Origin: Mauremys mutica
Taxonomy: Eukaryota; Chordata; Testudines; Geoemydidae
DNA: 64,000 nt
Assembly (NCBI RefSeq): GCF_020497125.1
Contig: NC_059084.1
Location: 9,451,501-9,515,500, forward strand
Direction of reading: 5' to 3'
Shown here in pieces: positions 1-10,340 of this stretch; the stretch's first letter is position 1, and each line of letters starts with the position of its first letter. The notes under the pieces are model-generated. The model saw nothing but the letters and a program-made list of their open reading frames with translations, did not search any database and was not told the origin of the DNA. Position numbers and translations under genes: made by a program.

Positions 1-1171
1 CTCTGACTCCAGGGATGCTCCAGGGCCCAAGCCCCCACCAGAAAAAATAAGGGGTGATCAGTACCAGGAACCACAGCCATAGGTGGCATGTGACTCTTGC
101 ATTTGGGGAGGCTGGGTGGGAATGCCAGAAGCTCCCTAGAAGTGCGGGGAGGGGCACCAGTGCCCAGACCGTGGTTGAAAGACTCATATTTCAAAGGATC
201 TGAAAACTGTTAGGTGCCCAATTCCCCCTGAAATTGATTATATGACAGTGGGTAGTAACTGAAGTGTTGTTATGGCAACACTAATTTCCTATTGGTAAAG
301 TTTATTTTCCCCAGAGATTACTATTTTGGGACAGTTTGGTAAAACTCCATTTGTATATTTTAAATCTAATATCTTAAATCTGTGTCTTAATTAAAAATAT
401 TTTTGGTAAAGCTGTGCTTCCAACCGAACACTGGAAAAGTCTCTCCTGTATCTCTAATAAGCAATACCTGGAACTTTGGCATATTGTAATGTAGAAGAAT
501 TTGATGCTGATATTATGAAACTTTCAAATTGTCCCTGTCATTTCAGACAACGTATTTAGATTTTTTTGAGCAAAGGGCATAATTAACTTCAAGTACAGAG
601 CCCATTTCCAGTCTATAATTCCAATTACTTAAAATATTATGTTCCCCACCCCTTCCCACCGCTTTTCTCAACTAGTTCACACCTCCCATTCAAACACTCT
701 TTTTTCAGTGACTAATCATCTGTAAACCACAGTATGAAATCTGGAGAGTAATGTGGTATGGAAATGAGCCCTGCAGAATGCAATAGACAATAGATGGTAG
801 CATTAGTAAAAGAGAAAGGAAAACATAAAGGTTGAGGTCTGGTGGGATAACACCCAGTTGTTCGTTTTCTTATCCAGATTAATGCAAACTTTAGTTTTCT
901 ACAAAATTCATTTGGAAACCGCACCTAAAAAGACTTTCTCGTGGCATTTCCATGATGGTTGGAAACCAGAAGTGGAGAGTTGCACAAGGGAAAAAAATAT
1001 AGGGACGGTTTCTTCCTGTATGTTCGTGCAATGCCTAGCACATTTTGAGTGTGGTTATAACAGAAATAAATAAATAACATCACCTTACCAACATTAAGAG
1101 TTCAGTCCTGCTCCCATGGTACAAAATGGGATTTTACTGTTGCTCTCATTGGGAGTAGGATCAAACATTAA
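1..1171. other. Unannotated AT-rich vertebrate sequence
   Basis: No gene, RNA or repeat is recognised. Reading frames are 71 codons or shorter and show no family resemblance. Composition is AT-rich, with an (aaat)-like patch near 1068-1076. Confidence 0.5.
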
Positions 1172-1240
1172 GGGCCAAATTTTCTCTCAGTTGCAACAAT
1201 GTAAACCTAGAGTAACTCTAGTAAGTCAGTGGAGTTCCAA
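1172..1240. repeat. Half of a palindromic amniote MITE-like repeat
   Basis: The stretch starts GGGCCAAATTTTCTCTCAGTTG and runs through a 'gtaaa...agtaact...gtggagtt' block. This resembles one arm of a palindromic miniature transposon that I associate with turtle, crocodile and bird DNA. Only one arm is visible here, so it would be a truncated copy. Family assignment is from recall of the pattern and not from a search. Confidence 0.4.
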
Positions 1241-1309
1241 CAGTGAGACCATCAGGAGAGCTTGGATCTAGAGAATTTACTCTTACATCTCCTGTCTATA
1301 CATTTTCAA

Positions 1310-1570
1310 GATGATGAAAATGAGACACAGATAAGTTTAGTGACTTGTCCAAAGTCACAAAGAGCTAGATTCTGATACCCTTGCTCAAGTAAGTAGTAAC
1401 CTTACTCCTTGCATAGTCTCACTGAAACCAATGGGTCTATCTGTGGAGTGAGGTACTGGTTATTCTGAGTAAGAATATTAGAATCTGGCCCCCAGTAAGT
1501 GGAGAAACTCAGAGAAACTCCCCTGCTAATCCTGACTACTAGGCTGCTGCTCTAGCTACTAGACTACATT
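1310..1570 (-). repeat. MIR-like CORE-SINE, split by a palindromic insert
   Basis: The reverse complement of a MIR core is seen in two pieces: 1310-1366 ('gatgaaaatgagacacag...gacttgtccaaagtcac') and about 1493-1570 ('agtaagtggagaaactcag...ctctagctactagacta'). In an intact MIR these blocks adjoin at 'agctagtaagtgg'. A palindromic insert lies between them. MIRs are tRNA-derived, long-inactive retroposons shared by amniotes. Confidence 0.55.
1363..1493. mobile_element. Palindromic MITE inside the MIR
   Basis: An imperfect inverted repeat whose left arm (agattctgataccc...agtaaccttactcc) pairs with its right arm (ggagtgaggtactgg...tattagaatctggccc) around 'ccaatggg'. Such fold-back units without coding capacity are typical non-autonomous DNA transposons. 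It sits exactly where the MIR-like sequence is broken. No clear target duplication can be delimited because the outer terminus on the left is degraded (gagcta where gggcca would mirror the right end). Confidence 0.5.
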
Positions 1571-1761
1571 TCTCCTGATAGTGGAAAAGTAAGGGCTTAG
1601 ACCCTTAAATTTTTATCAAAAGGGTCAGTAGGACATGGGGGGGAGGGAGTTTTATTTTATCCATGTGAGATTGTTCAGCCCTATGACAGTATATATAATA
1701 TAACCAATAATAATACAATATGAGATCACTGGGCATATCTGCTGCTTAAGTAAGGACAAAT

Positions 1762-2056
1762 GAATACAGAAAACATAAGAATGGCCATACTGGGTCAGAC
1801 CAAAGGTCTATCTAGCCCACTATCCTGCCTGCTGACAGTGATAGTTATCTCCATCTTTGATTCCCAACATTCTGAACGTTTTTTTGACTGCCGCTGCACA
1901 TTAAGTGGATGTTTTCAGAGATCTCTCCACAATGACTCCAAGATCTTTTTCTTGAGTGGTAACAGCTAATTTAGACTCCATCATTTTATATGTATAGTTG
2001 GGATTATGTTTTCCAATGTGCATTACTTTGCATTTATCAACACTGAATTTCATCTG
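1762..2056 (-). repeat. CR1 LINE 3' fragment, internally deleted
   Basis: CR1 in reverse orientation. 'aacataagaatggccatactgggtcagaccaaagg' (1772-1806) is the reverse complement of a turtle-type CR1 3' end. At about 1848 the match jumps to a more upstream CR1 block ('attcccaacattctgaacg...ttttgactgccgctgcac' and 'gcattactttgcatttatcaacactgaatttcatctg'). Several hundred bases of the normal element are missing between these blocks. CR1s are non-LTR retrotransposons that usually insert 5'-truncated, so the internal loss is secondary. Confidence 0.75.
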
Positions 2057-2245
2057 AGATATTTGTTGAGGTGATGCAGCCCAGGATGGGCTACAGGCCC
2101 CTTTTGGCCTTCAGGATTAGAAAATATCAAGAGTAAAACCCTTTCCCTCTCGAGTTTTGAAGAACTTCCTCTATTGCCTCCACGCATAATAGGACTTGCA
2201 CCTCCTGCAGGTGAAGCTGCTTGTGAGAAGTGTTGCTGAATAGGG
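2057..2245 (-). pseudogene. DIRS-like reverse transcriptase fragment
   Basis: On the minus strand one frame reads EAIEEV, then GKGFYS, a stop, YFLI, KAK and PIL. A second frame continues with HHLNKYL after an apparent one-base loss. This order (AIEEV, GFYS-YFL, K-K-G-L-PIL-L, LNKYL) is the N-terminal part of the reverse transcriptase of DIRS-type tyrosine-recombinase retrotransposons. Two stops and a frameshift make it a dead relic. Only about 60 codons survive. It abuts CR1 sequence on both sides (minus CR1 below, plus CR1 above), so it is a scrap rather than an element with visible ends. A gypsy-type RT is the alternative, but the GFYS/YFL spacing favours DIRS. Confidence 0.55.
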
Positions 2246-2261
2246 ATGAGGTTTGTGCTGG

Positions 2262-2550
2262 GAGTGGGGAACAAGTTAAAGAAGTATGGGCTGGATGAAT
2301 GGACTATAAGGTGGATAGAAAGCTGGCTAGATCATCGTGCTCAATGGGTAGCGATCAATGGCTCCATGTCTAGCTGGCAGCCAGTATCAAGTGGAGTGCC
2401 CCAAGGGTTGGTCCTGGGGCCATTTTTGTTCAATAGCTTCATTAATGATCTGGAGGATGGTGTGGACTGCACCCTCAGCAAGTTTTCAGATGACACTAAA
2501 CTGGGAGGAGTGATAGATATGCTGGAGGGTAGGGATAGGATACAGAGGGA
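2262..2550 (+). pseudogene. CR1 reverse transcriptase fragment
   Basis: A frame open from 2246 encodes the palm/thumb region of CR1 reverse transcriptase. Visible in order are KLKKYGLDEWTIRWIESWL, SSGVPQG, LGPFLFNSFINDL and FSDDTKLGG, the last being the catalytic box (usually FADDTKLGG). The frame runs to RIQRD near 2550, where CR1 stops abruptly and an antisense 28S rRNA segment begins. Upstream RT motifs, endonuclease and the CR1 3' end are all missing. The frame is free of stops over about 95 codons, so the copy is relatively young or short enough to have escaped them. It cannot move on its own. Confidence 0.8.
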
Positions 2551-2650
2551 CCAGCAAGAGCTTACCGGACGTCACCGGAACTCCGATGCTTTCCAAGATT
2601 TGGGCCCCTCTCTCGGGGCGAATCCATTTCAGGGCGCCCTGCCCTTCACA
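2551..2650 (-). pseudogene. 28S rRNA-derived fragment, antisense
   Basis: The segment from 'ccagcaagagcttaccgg' to 'gggcgccctgcccttcaca' aligns by eye over about 100 bases with the complement of vertebrate large-subunit (28S) rRNA. The block 'ggcccctctctcggggcgaa' followed by 'cagggcgccctgcccttcaca' is diagnostic. Most differences from the remembered rRNA are C-to-T or G-to-A transitions, as expected from decay of a methylated non-functional copy. It is joined directly to CR1 reverse transcriptase sequence on its left, in opposite sense. It is far too short to be a ribosomal gene. No poly(A) or duplication is visible. Confidence 0.8.
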
Positions 2651-3430
2651 TTGAAAGTATTCAATTATTAACAGTTTAAAATTTAAACACTGTCCAGAAT
2701 AATAAAAGACAGCCTTTTTTCATAAAAGCAGCACTGCTTTCAACCTCCATTCTCACATGTTTACACTACCTGTTCAAAGGCCTATTAGATCTAAAGTCTT
2801 TGATGTATGACCAACTACTTCTGTTGTGGCTTTTTGTTAACTCAGATCTAAACCTAGTGGGGAAAAGGACAAATTGGTTCTTTTATCAAATACCAACTTA
2901 CAATGAACTGGGATGTCCCTGGCTTTTGTGGGTGTGTTTGTGCATGCGTGTGCTACATGATGATGTTTATGACAAAGTGGGGAAATACACAACTCAGCAT
3001 CTTAATTAGAACAAATCAAATATGCATAAGCAATGGGAATATGAATGGTTCCATTTCTAAATGAAGATTGCCTGTCTAAGGCCCTGAACATAGCACGCTA
3101 TCCACATGGACAGACCTTTCTGCTCTCCCTGAGCCCTCTTAAAGTCAATGGGACTCCATAAGGGTATGCTCACATGGACATCTTCACAGGATCAGAGCCT
3201 ATCTAGGCTGATAAATTAAAGCCTTAAGAGCAGTGGGACAGACTTCTTCTGTGATAAGGACTTGGTGCAGAGGAATGTGTATCATTTTTATGCAAAATGA
3301 GACAGGACATTAAATCAAGTATCAGAAAATAAGATGCCCCTGGGCAATCCATTCATTTATTAAATAAAAGGAGGAAGCTCATCTTTCAAAGCCTAAATAG
3401 TTCATTTTGTGAGGCTCTCAGGCCAAACAT
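2651..3430. other. No gene recognised
   Basis: AT-rich sequence without recognised repeats. The 69-codon frame at 2800-3009 has no recognisable motif. Confidence 0.45.
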
Positions 3431-3442
3431 AACAGTAATAAG

Positions 3443-3586
3443 AACGAAGAGTACTTGTGGCAACTTAGAGACTAACAAATTTATTTGGGCATAAGCTTTC
3501 GTGGGCTAAAACCCACTTCATTGGATGCATGCAGCGGAAAATACAGTAGGAAGATATATATACACAGAGAACATGAAAAACAGTAA
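3443..3586 (-). mobile_element. Penelope-like 3' fragment with 12-bp duplication
   Basis: A 144-bp insert lies between perfect copies of aacagtaataag (3431-3442 and 3587-3598), a target-site duplication typical of endonuclease-primed retrotransposition. Read on the minus strand it gives a tail I associate with turtle Penelope-like elements: 'ccaatgaagtggg...gcccacgaaagcttatg', then 'aaatttgttagtctctaag' and 'gccacaagtactcttc'. The element is heavily 5'-truncated and encodes nothing. A hammerhead-like core at 3497-3524 is described separately. Confidence 0.7.
3497..3524 (-). ncRNA. Hammerhead-ribozyme-like core (decayed)
   Basis: On the minus strand: CCAATGA, A, stem GTGGGT, loop TTTA, stem GCCCAC, GAAA. 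The hammerhead consensus is CUGANGA - stem II - GAAA, so stem II and GAAA are intact and the first box has substitutions (C-A in place of U-G). After GAAA the sequence gctTATGCC allows only a partial stem III. Hammerheads are known in Penelope-like retroelements. This copy is presumably inactive. Confidence 0.5.
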
Positions 3587-3944
3587 AACAGTAATAAGTA
3601 CCTACTTTTTTGCTATCCATATGTCTTTACTTTAGGTACCACACTTAGCTCTTGTTATGAAGCTATATTATCTAATACCATCTCCAATGTGCCCCTACCA
3701 GCCATTCTCTTCTTGCAAATGCATGAAATCACGTTAGGATTACATGTCCGGTGTGAAGGGATGGGCTGCAGTAAGGAATCTTCTAACTGCTTCTAGTAGC
3801 ACCCTATGGACTCGTGGGCATGGGAAAGAGGCTTGAGTAGCAATGCAGCGTGGACATTCAAGCACGAGTTTGAAATGACCGGGTCTGCAGGCGCAGGTCC
3901 AATAGACACAGATTTACTATGCAGAGTAGACATACCCCAAGAGA

Positions 3945-4016
3945 GGCTCTGATCCGAAGCCCATTGACATCAGTGGAAAGATTCCCATTGACTTCAGTGG
4001 GTTCTGGATCAGACCC
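3945..4016. repeat. Short palindromic MITE
   Basis: tctgatccgaagcccattg (3948-3966) pairs with ccattgacttcagtgggttctggatcaga (3985-4013) as an inverted repeat of about 29-bp arms around an 8-base centre. The motif 'CCATTGACTTCAGTGGG' recurs in the window (for example near 9388-9402). It carries no coding capacity and is most likely a non-autonomous DNA transposon or its fossil. Confidence 0.55.
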
Positions 4017-4019
4017 AGA

Positions 4020-7000
4020 ATGAAAATAATTCAGGGTCAGATTCACAGTGTTTTTCAAGTGGTTTAAACTTACAGTCAAAATCAAGCTTCTGCTACTCCA
4101 GGTCATGAGCTGAAAAGGAAGAACTTGATAAAAGGTGAGCTGCTCTCTTCAGAAAACAAAAACCCCATTTAGTCAAAGTCAATGGAGAATATTAAGGAAT
4201 AACAAATTATGGCAGCACTTTAAAATGGCCCTGGGGAAAGCAGAGGAAACTAAAGCAACTCACAAGTTGTGTGACATGGAACACAACCAAGGATAGGGAC
4301 CATCACATGGAGAGCACGGGGAAGGAAATAACCCACCTATTTCGTTGTCTAGTAGGAAAGCACATCCATTATATTTTTAGAACAGGCTGGTTAAATTCTA
4401 CTCTATATAGATTTCTATCCTGCACTCATCACTGTAGTATTTAGTGGGATACAAATAAACTAAAAACTCAAATTATGATCCTATTGAGGTTGTCCCCGAG
4501 GAAACCATAGCTGTCACTTTGATGAACCAGTCTGCATTATCACTGTACTGTATATTGGGCATGTTGGCAAAACACAATTGACACATGAAGCCTGGAAACC
4601 CCCAGACATCACTGAATTATAATAAGCAATATATTTAAAGTTTATTTCAAAATGTAATGATCAGCCTTCCAACCTACGAAGACCTTGATGTATTTGGGGA
4701 GCAGTGCAGAGTTGGAAGTCTGGTATTTTAAGTACATTGCATCACTGTATCAATTACACATTACTGTTTTAAAGAATGCAAAGCTACCGTGATCAAAAAA
4801 GTTCTTTAATGTGCAATGTATTATTTTATTTGGATTTCATTCTTAATGAGGCATGATTTTCAAAGTGAATAAATTGCTTTGTATAAATTGCTCATCTTTC
4901 TAATCACTCTGAAGTCAATCTAAAAAATACATTTAAAAATGAATTCTATTGTTTTTAAAGTGGGGAAAGTGCTAATGTAGATTTTTTTTTCCACCCTCAC
5001 CACCGTGTTTTAATTGAATTGAATTCTTGAAACTGAATAAATGGTGCATGAATGTGCATAGATTAAAAGTTCAATTTCTTCAATCAAAATTTCAGAATGT
5101 CAGACTAGGCATGGTAAAAAAACAAGGCAAAATAGCATCTGCTAATATTAAACTGAGACTCTGCCACTCCACACTGAATTACAAAACCTTATCTAATGAC
5201 AGAATAATTAAGCACACATGAAGTAATCACCAGCACATTGTCAGAAACTGAGTCTAAAATCAAGATATAAATATCAGCAGTTTCATGTGCTATGTCTGTA
5301 ACATTTGCTTTCCCTGACTAACTCCAATCAATGAGTCAACTGCAGCAGGTCGAAAGCAAATGTGATAAAATGCCACCTTATGAAGTAATTGCCTTCATAG
5401 ATCTTACCAAATGAGTCATAAAACTATTCATCAATATCCTTGGTTGTGCAGCATAGCAGAGTTAAGAGGTAAGCTCAGGGAATTCTCTGATCAGAAAAGC
5501 TTACTGTGTGATTCCTGTCTCAGTCCATAAATCATAATTTCTTGAATTTGGTACCAAGGTTGAGTAAGAAATGAAAACATCCACTACCATTAGGCGACTG
5601 CTAACAAGGCGTTAACTTTTCCATTAATGGCGTTGACAAATTTAAATAGATTTTAAAAGCTCATTTGCGTCAAATCTAAAGAGGTGAAATAAGTTGTCTG
5701 AATGTTCCCTTTAATTATATACTGAATTATTTGCATTTTTTCATGGATTTTCTTTTCTGCTGACATATAGCTCCCAGGCACCTGAGAAATATGTGTCACA
5801 CCTACTTATACCATACTCTCTGCTTGTTCCTCTTATTTCTAGTTTGCACATTTATTATTTTTAATTATTAGTTTTTCAAGTTTATAAAATATCACCACTG
5901 TGAGCCATCATGGAGCCCCAACAAGACGCTTAAAAGTACCATATACTTCAATGGGACCTAAACATGGGTTTAACATGCTGAACAGGAATGGACTTAAGTA
6001 TGTGCTAAAATGCTTTGCTGAAATAGGGACTGGAGACCTGTCCTATAGGAAATCAATAGTTACTCAAAATAATATAAATCGGACTGCCCATCGAGATATA
6101 ACCACTCCCATTTTTAGCCTGGTCTCTTCTCAATAGCCTGAGAAGAGATGGCAAAAGATGCAATGACAAACACTTTAGTGCAACGTGCGAGATATTTAAA
6201 TATCTACTACTCACAAGAACACAAAACTATACTCTTCTCAAGGTGAAATCCTACTCTTTCCAACTTAAAGAACATCCTGTATTACCAACTCAACACCAGC
6301 AATGATTCTCCTCTAGTTCTGAGCTATCACGTATGCTTCAGCAGATATAGAATCAACACATTAACAAGGGCATGACAAGGCATCATCAGAAAGATCATTA
6401 GCAAGGCAGGCACACATGCAATAGGCAGGCAGGTAACTAGCAGAGGGATCTACTCCGTTTACCAAGGGTTCATGTGGGTCCTTGTGTTGTATCAACCAGG
6501 CAAGGTACTAACAAACTTCAACGGGACCTTATTTTTACAGTGGAAACCTCTTTATCAAGCTGCTGCTGCACCCTCTGTAACTCTCACTCTGCCTCCTCAA
6601 CTCCTCCCCTCTCCTTCCTGTTTCCTGTCCTTTCAGACTCCCAATAGGCAGTGCTCCGAGTTCTAAGAATTACAGCAGCATCTAAACACCACACCTTGCA
6701 TGCCACTAACCCTGTAATGCAGCTCTCTGTGTGTGAGCACTGAATATTCCAGGCTCTCTCTGAACTCCTTGCACGCTGTGCAAGTCAGTTCCAAGCCAGC
6801 ATGTAGAGGGATGTTGGGAGAAGCCTGTGAGCACAGGACTAGGGAAGAGTCACTAGATCTGCACCAGATCTGCCCTGGTCTGGGAAGTGCCAGGACACAG
6901 AGGTGTAGCAGCCACCATCCCAGTCCCTAGGTTGAACTCAGTGGGTGTTTTGCCTATGGAATGCAAGACTGGTGCCAATGAGTGCCAGCTCCCTCTCTCT

Positions 7001-7550
7001 CCTCTAACGTCCTCCTCATTGCTCCCTTCCTTCTCTTACACTCTTTCTCTTGTCCTAGATATGTCCTACCTGAGTTAATAAAATGCTTTCATGCAACATG
7101 ATGCCCAGTTAAATCTTCCATTTGTGGAGGATCAAGACCACAAACTTCAAAGAACTTTCTATACTCTTTACAAGGCTCATTTTCCTTCATACCAGAGCTC
7201 TAAAAGGGCTGAGGGATACAATGCTATTTGCTGAGGGAAGGATAAAAAGAAGGATCTATGTCAGTAGTAAGAGAAGGGCGAGGTTGTGCCAGTGTAGAGA
7301 CTGTACAGAGCCACATTGCCCCAGACTGGAAGGACCAAGCACCACCTCATCCCCATCCTTAAACATTGGTACCTTAGGAGGCACACAGAGAGAGCAGAGA
7401 CGACAGCTGGGCGACTCTTGAGCCATTCTCCTGTAGGGCCACCTGCTCAAGGGTCAGTCACATTCTGGCCCAAAAGACCAGACTCTCCCTGAGACAGGCT
7501 CCCAATGACTTCAGCAGGCTTTGGATCAGGCCCCAGTTGCCGACTGCTAT
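4020..7550. other. Long stretch without recognised genes
   Basis: About 3.5 kb of mostly AT-rich sequence with only short unrelated frames (64-99 codons). The part near 6540-7080 is richer in C and T. No domain, RNA gene, splice-framed exon or repeat boundary could be supported by eye. Confidence 0.45.
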
Positions 7551-7559
7551 TACTTTTTA

Positions 7560-8175
7560 AGTAATTTCCCAAAAATTCATCTAATACATTCTTTCTCCTC
7601 TGGGCAGTGGAAAGCTGCTAGGCGCTCAGTTTCTCATGTAAATCCTGGTATGTTCCGTTCACTGCCTGAAAAATCTTTTCTGCAACAGAAACTTTGTATT
7701 TTTCCATCCAGTTTGTAAATAAGTGGCACTCGCTTAGCATTGATATGGTCTCCTGGAGCCTTAATAGCTTGCATAACTCTAGGTAATGACACATTTGATG
7801 GCAAGTCATCTTCCAATGACTGACTAACAGCAAACCTGGGTTAAGCATGCCTACTCCCAGCTTGACCCACAACAGAGCTGACAGCAGACTGCCTACACAC
7901 AGCTGGAGGTGTCTGCAACTGCGTAGGCTGCTTTGACTGGCTACATTTTCCTGGGACTTCTCCTGCATTTGGAGGAAAACTAGTTTTTAATCTCGGCAAT
8001 TCACATTTTTGCTGGATGGTTGCTTTCTGAACTTGGGGCATCTGAACACAGCTAGAGACAGAGCATGGATGGCAAAATAATGCATTGTCTTCTTAAGAGG
8101 TAAAACAGATTGCTGTTGCCTTACACAAGCAGCAATACAGAATTTATCAAATATACGTGATACAGGAACACAGCA
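7560..8175 (-). pseudogene. Broken reading frame, family not recognised
   Basis: On the minus strand one phase stays readable from 8041 down to about 7570. It gives MPQVQKATIQQKCELPRLK..., a stop near 7838, then a block PRFAVSQSLEDDLPSNVSLP, MQAIKAPGDHINAKRVPLIY and KLDGKIQSFCCRKDF...IPGFT, a second stop near 7634, then ETERLAAFHCPEEKECIR. A different phase is open above 8041 (to 8178), suggesting a frameshift there. The residue pattern looks protein-like and continues across stops, which favours a decayed coding sequence or retrocopy over chance. I do not recognise the protein and assign no function. No poly(T) stretch that would mark a processed pseudogene tail was seen at the low-coordinate side. 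Confidence 0.35.
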
Positions 8176-8639
8176 CAATTGAGGAAAAAGTAGTTACGGA
8201 TTACAATAAGCCTATATAATTTCCATCATTCTATTTTAGAGTTTGCTATAGTGCCTATCCTCTAGTATGGTTGTGTGACTTTGTGGGGGGATAGGTCGGA
8301 CAGGTATAATCCCCAGAAAAATAACAGCAAGCACAAGTTCATTTAACCAGGAAGCCAGTTCTTTTATTGCTGGAAGGAAGGGCACAGATAGCTCACCCTT
8401 GGCTGTTCGTGTTGGTGTTACATTCAGGCTCACTCGCTCAGAGAGAGAAGGGAAAAATTAAGAAGGCACACTCCTGAACTTGTTCCCCTTACTGATTCCT
8501 GAGCTCGGGTCCATGTAACACAGGTTGAGTAACATACTTCGGGAGCTCTTTGTGTTAGCATGCAAAGAAACACATACTCAACCAGCCAACACAATTACTC
8601 CATCAAACTAGATATAAGGCACACATTTTTATCAGTAAC
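8176..8639. other. No gene recognised
   Basis: Nothing beyond short frames was seen in this interval. Confidence 0.4.
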
Positions 8640-8828
8640 CATTGGAACAGGTTACCTAGGAGTGCAATGGACTCACCATCTCTTTTTTTAAAAATAAAGA
8701 CTGGATATCTTTGTAAAAGATAAAGAGAAGTTGTGGCCTTAATGCAGGAATTTATGGATACATGTTTATGACATGTGTTACGCAGGAGGTCAGACTTGAT
8801 AATCATAATGTTCTCTTCTGGATTTACA
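8640..8828 (+). repeat. CR1 LINE 3' end
   Basis: The stretch 'attggaacaggttacctaggag...aagactggatatctttgtaaaaga...tgtgttacgcaggaggtcagacttgataatcataatg...cttctgg' matches the CR1 C-terminal codons and 3' UTR. It is 5'-truncated and diverged. CR1 copies characteristically lack target duplications, and none is seen. Confidence 0.7.
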
Positions 8829-9466
8829 GGCTAAGGTTTACAATACCAAAGGCCTCACCAGCTAAATTGCTAGTAGACTTTAGGAGTCTTCTGCTCTTCT
8901 CCCTTCCTATTAGAGGAGGTTCTGCTTGGAATATACTTCTCCTCTTCTCTCTCTTACCCCTTAATAATAATTAACATGAACAATCCTGTTATTATAAACA
9001 TCTCAGTGACATGGCTGTAGGTTAAATTATGACAAAGGTATCAGACTCAAGGCCTACAGCCTAGAAAGAACAATCATTGTTTCTCTAGGGTCGCATTACC
9101 TTTTGCTAATCTATGGTGTTAAAACTGCCCCCTCTCCCCCCGGTGAGAAAGTAGGCTGGTTTTCTGTCAGAGAAAAGGTGTAAGGCTCCCGAGGGGGTAT
9201 CTGCTGGAGTGGGCTGCAGTGGCACAAGACACCTGTGGGGAACCAGCTCAGCCCCCAAAGCACACAATCCAGCATAGCCCATTTCAGTCTCTTTTGGCAA
9301 AGCCCCAAAGGAGTCCTCAAAGTTAATGCTACCCTCCTGTGGGTGATGGTAGATATACACAGGCCTATTGAAGCCAATGGCAGAACAACTATTGACTTCA
9401 GTGGCGCCAGGATTTCACCCCTGGAGAGCAGTGGGTTTCAGAGGAGAACAGAGGGATGTAGGGCAA
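8829..9466. other. No gene recognised
   Basis: Overlapping short frames at 9106-9480 on both strands reflect a locally GC-richer patch. No homology could be recognised. A 'ttgacttcagtgg' motif near 9391 may be a scrap of the palindromic repeats seen elsewhere in the window. Confidence 0.35.
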
Positions 9467-9525
9467 AGTTTTCAAAATAACCTAAGTGACTTTGAAGCCT
9501 AAGTCTCATTGACTTTCAATGCAGT
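9467..9525. repeat. Half of a palindromic MITE
   Basis: 'agttttcaaaataacctaagtgactttgaagcctaagtctcattgactttcaatg' resembles one arm of an amniote fold-back element with TTTTCAAAA-type ends and a 'CATTGACTTTCAATG' centre. The second arm is missing or too diverged to see. Confidence 0.35.
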
Positions 9526-9976
9526 TATCATAACAATACTAATAATAAATCATATAAATCGGAATTATCTGTGAAAAGAGCCACCTAGAGGATTTCCTGC
9601 CAAAGGTGAGGTTGTTGATTCACATTCATTAATAATTTGATTTTTTCATATCTTTAATCTCAACATTATAAAATGGTTCCAGGATATCTCTTTTAAAGTT
9701 CTTGCCAGTGACACCGCTGCAGCAAAATTACATTGCGTTACTGCAATAATTTGGCACTAAGCAGATCTTTTTCTGTAAATCGTTCTTCGAAAAAATACTT
9801 TCTAAACAACCCTTGTGAAGACTGTCATACTCTGTTTGCCAGAACTCTTGCGTCAGACAAAATGCTGTACTGGTAACTTCTGAATAATTTATTGTATGAG
9901 CCGGCATGGGTTCTTCCTTATAACGCCCTTTTCGAGGTTAACAGGAGTCTCAGCTAAAACCAGTTCGTGAAGACAT

Positions 9977-10340
9977 TAAGAACATAAGAAAGGCCGTACC
10001 GGGTCAGACCAAAGGTCCATCTAGCCCAGTATCTGTCTACCGACAGTGGCCAATGCCAGGTGCCCCTGAGGGAGTGAACCTAACAGGCAATGATCAAGTG
10101 ATCTCTCTCCTGCCATCCATCTCCATCCTCTGACGAACAGAGGCTAGGGACACCATTCCTTACCCATCCTGGCTAATAGCATTGTTATAGTCCTAGCCTT
10201 CACAACCTCCTCGGGTAAGGAGTTCCACAAGTTGACTGTGCGCTGCGTGAAGAAGAACTTCCTTTTATTTGTTTTAAACCTGCTGCCTATTAATTTCATT
10301 TGGTGACCCCTAGTTCTTGTATTGAGAGGTAAATAATTTT
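9977..10340 (-). repeat. CR1 LINE 3' fragment
   Basis: The 3' end lies at 9977-10030 (complement of 'aagaacataagaaaggccgtaccgggtcagaccaaaggtccat'). Reading away from it on the minus strand, the RT C-terminal segment is clear in the 71-codon frame at 10144-10359: [20 protein letters not shown], then [15 protein letters not shown]. This is a continuous 3' piece without large indels. It is 5'-truncated where the match ends near 10337. Confidence 0.85.
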
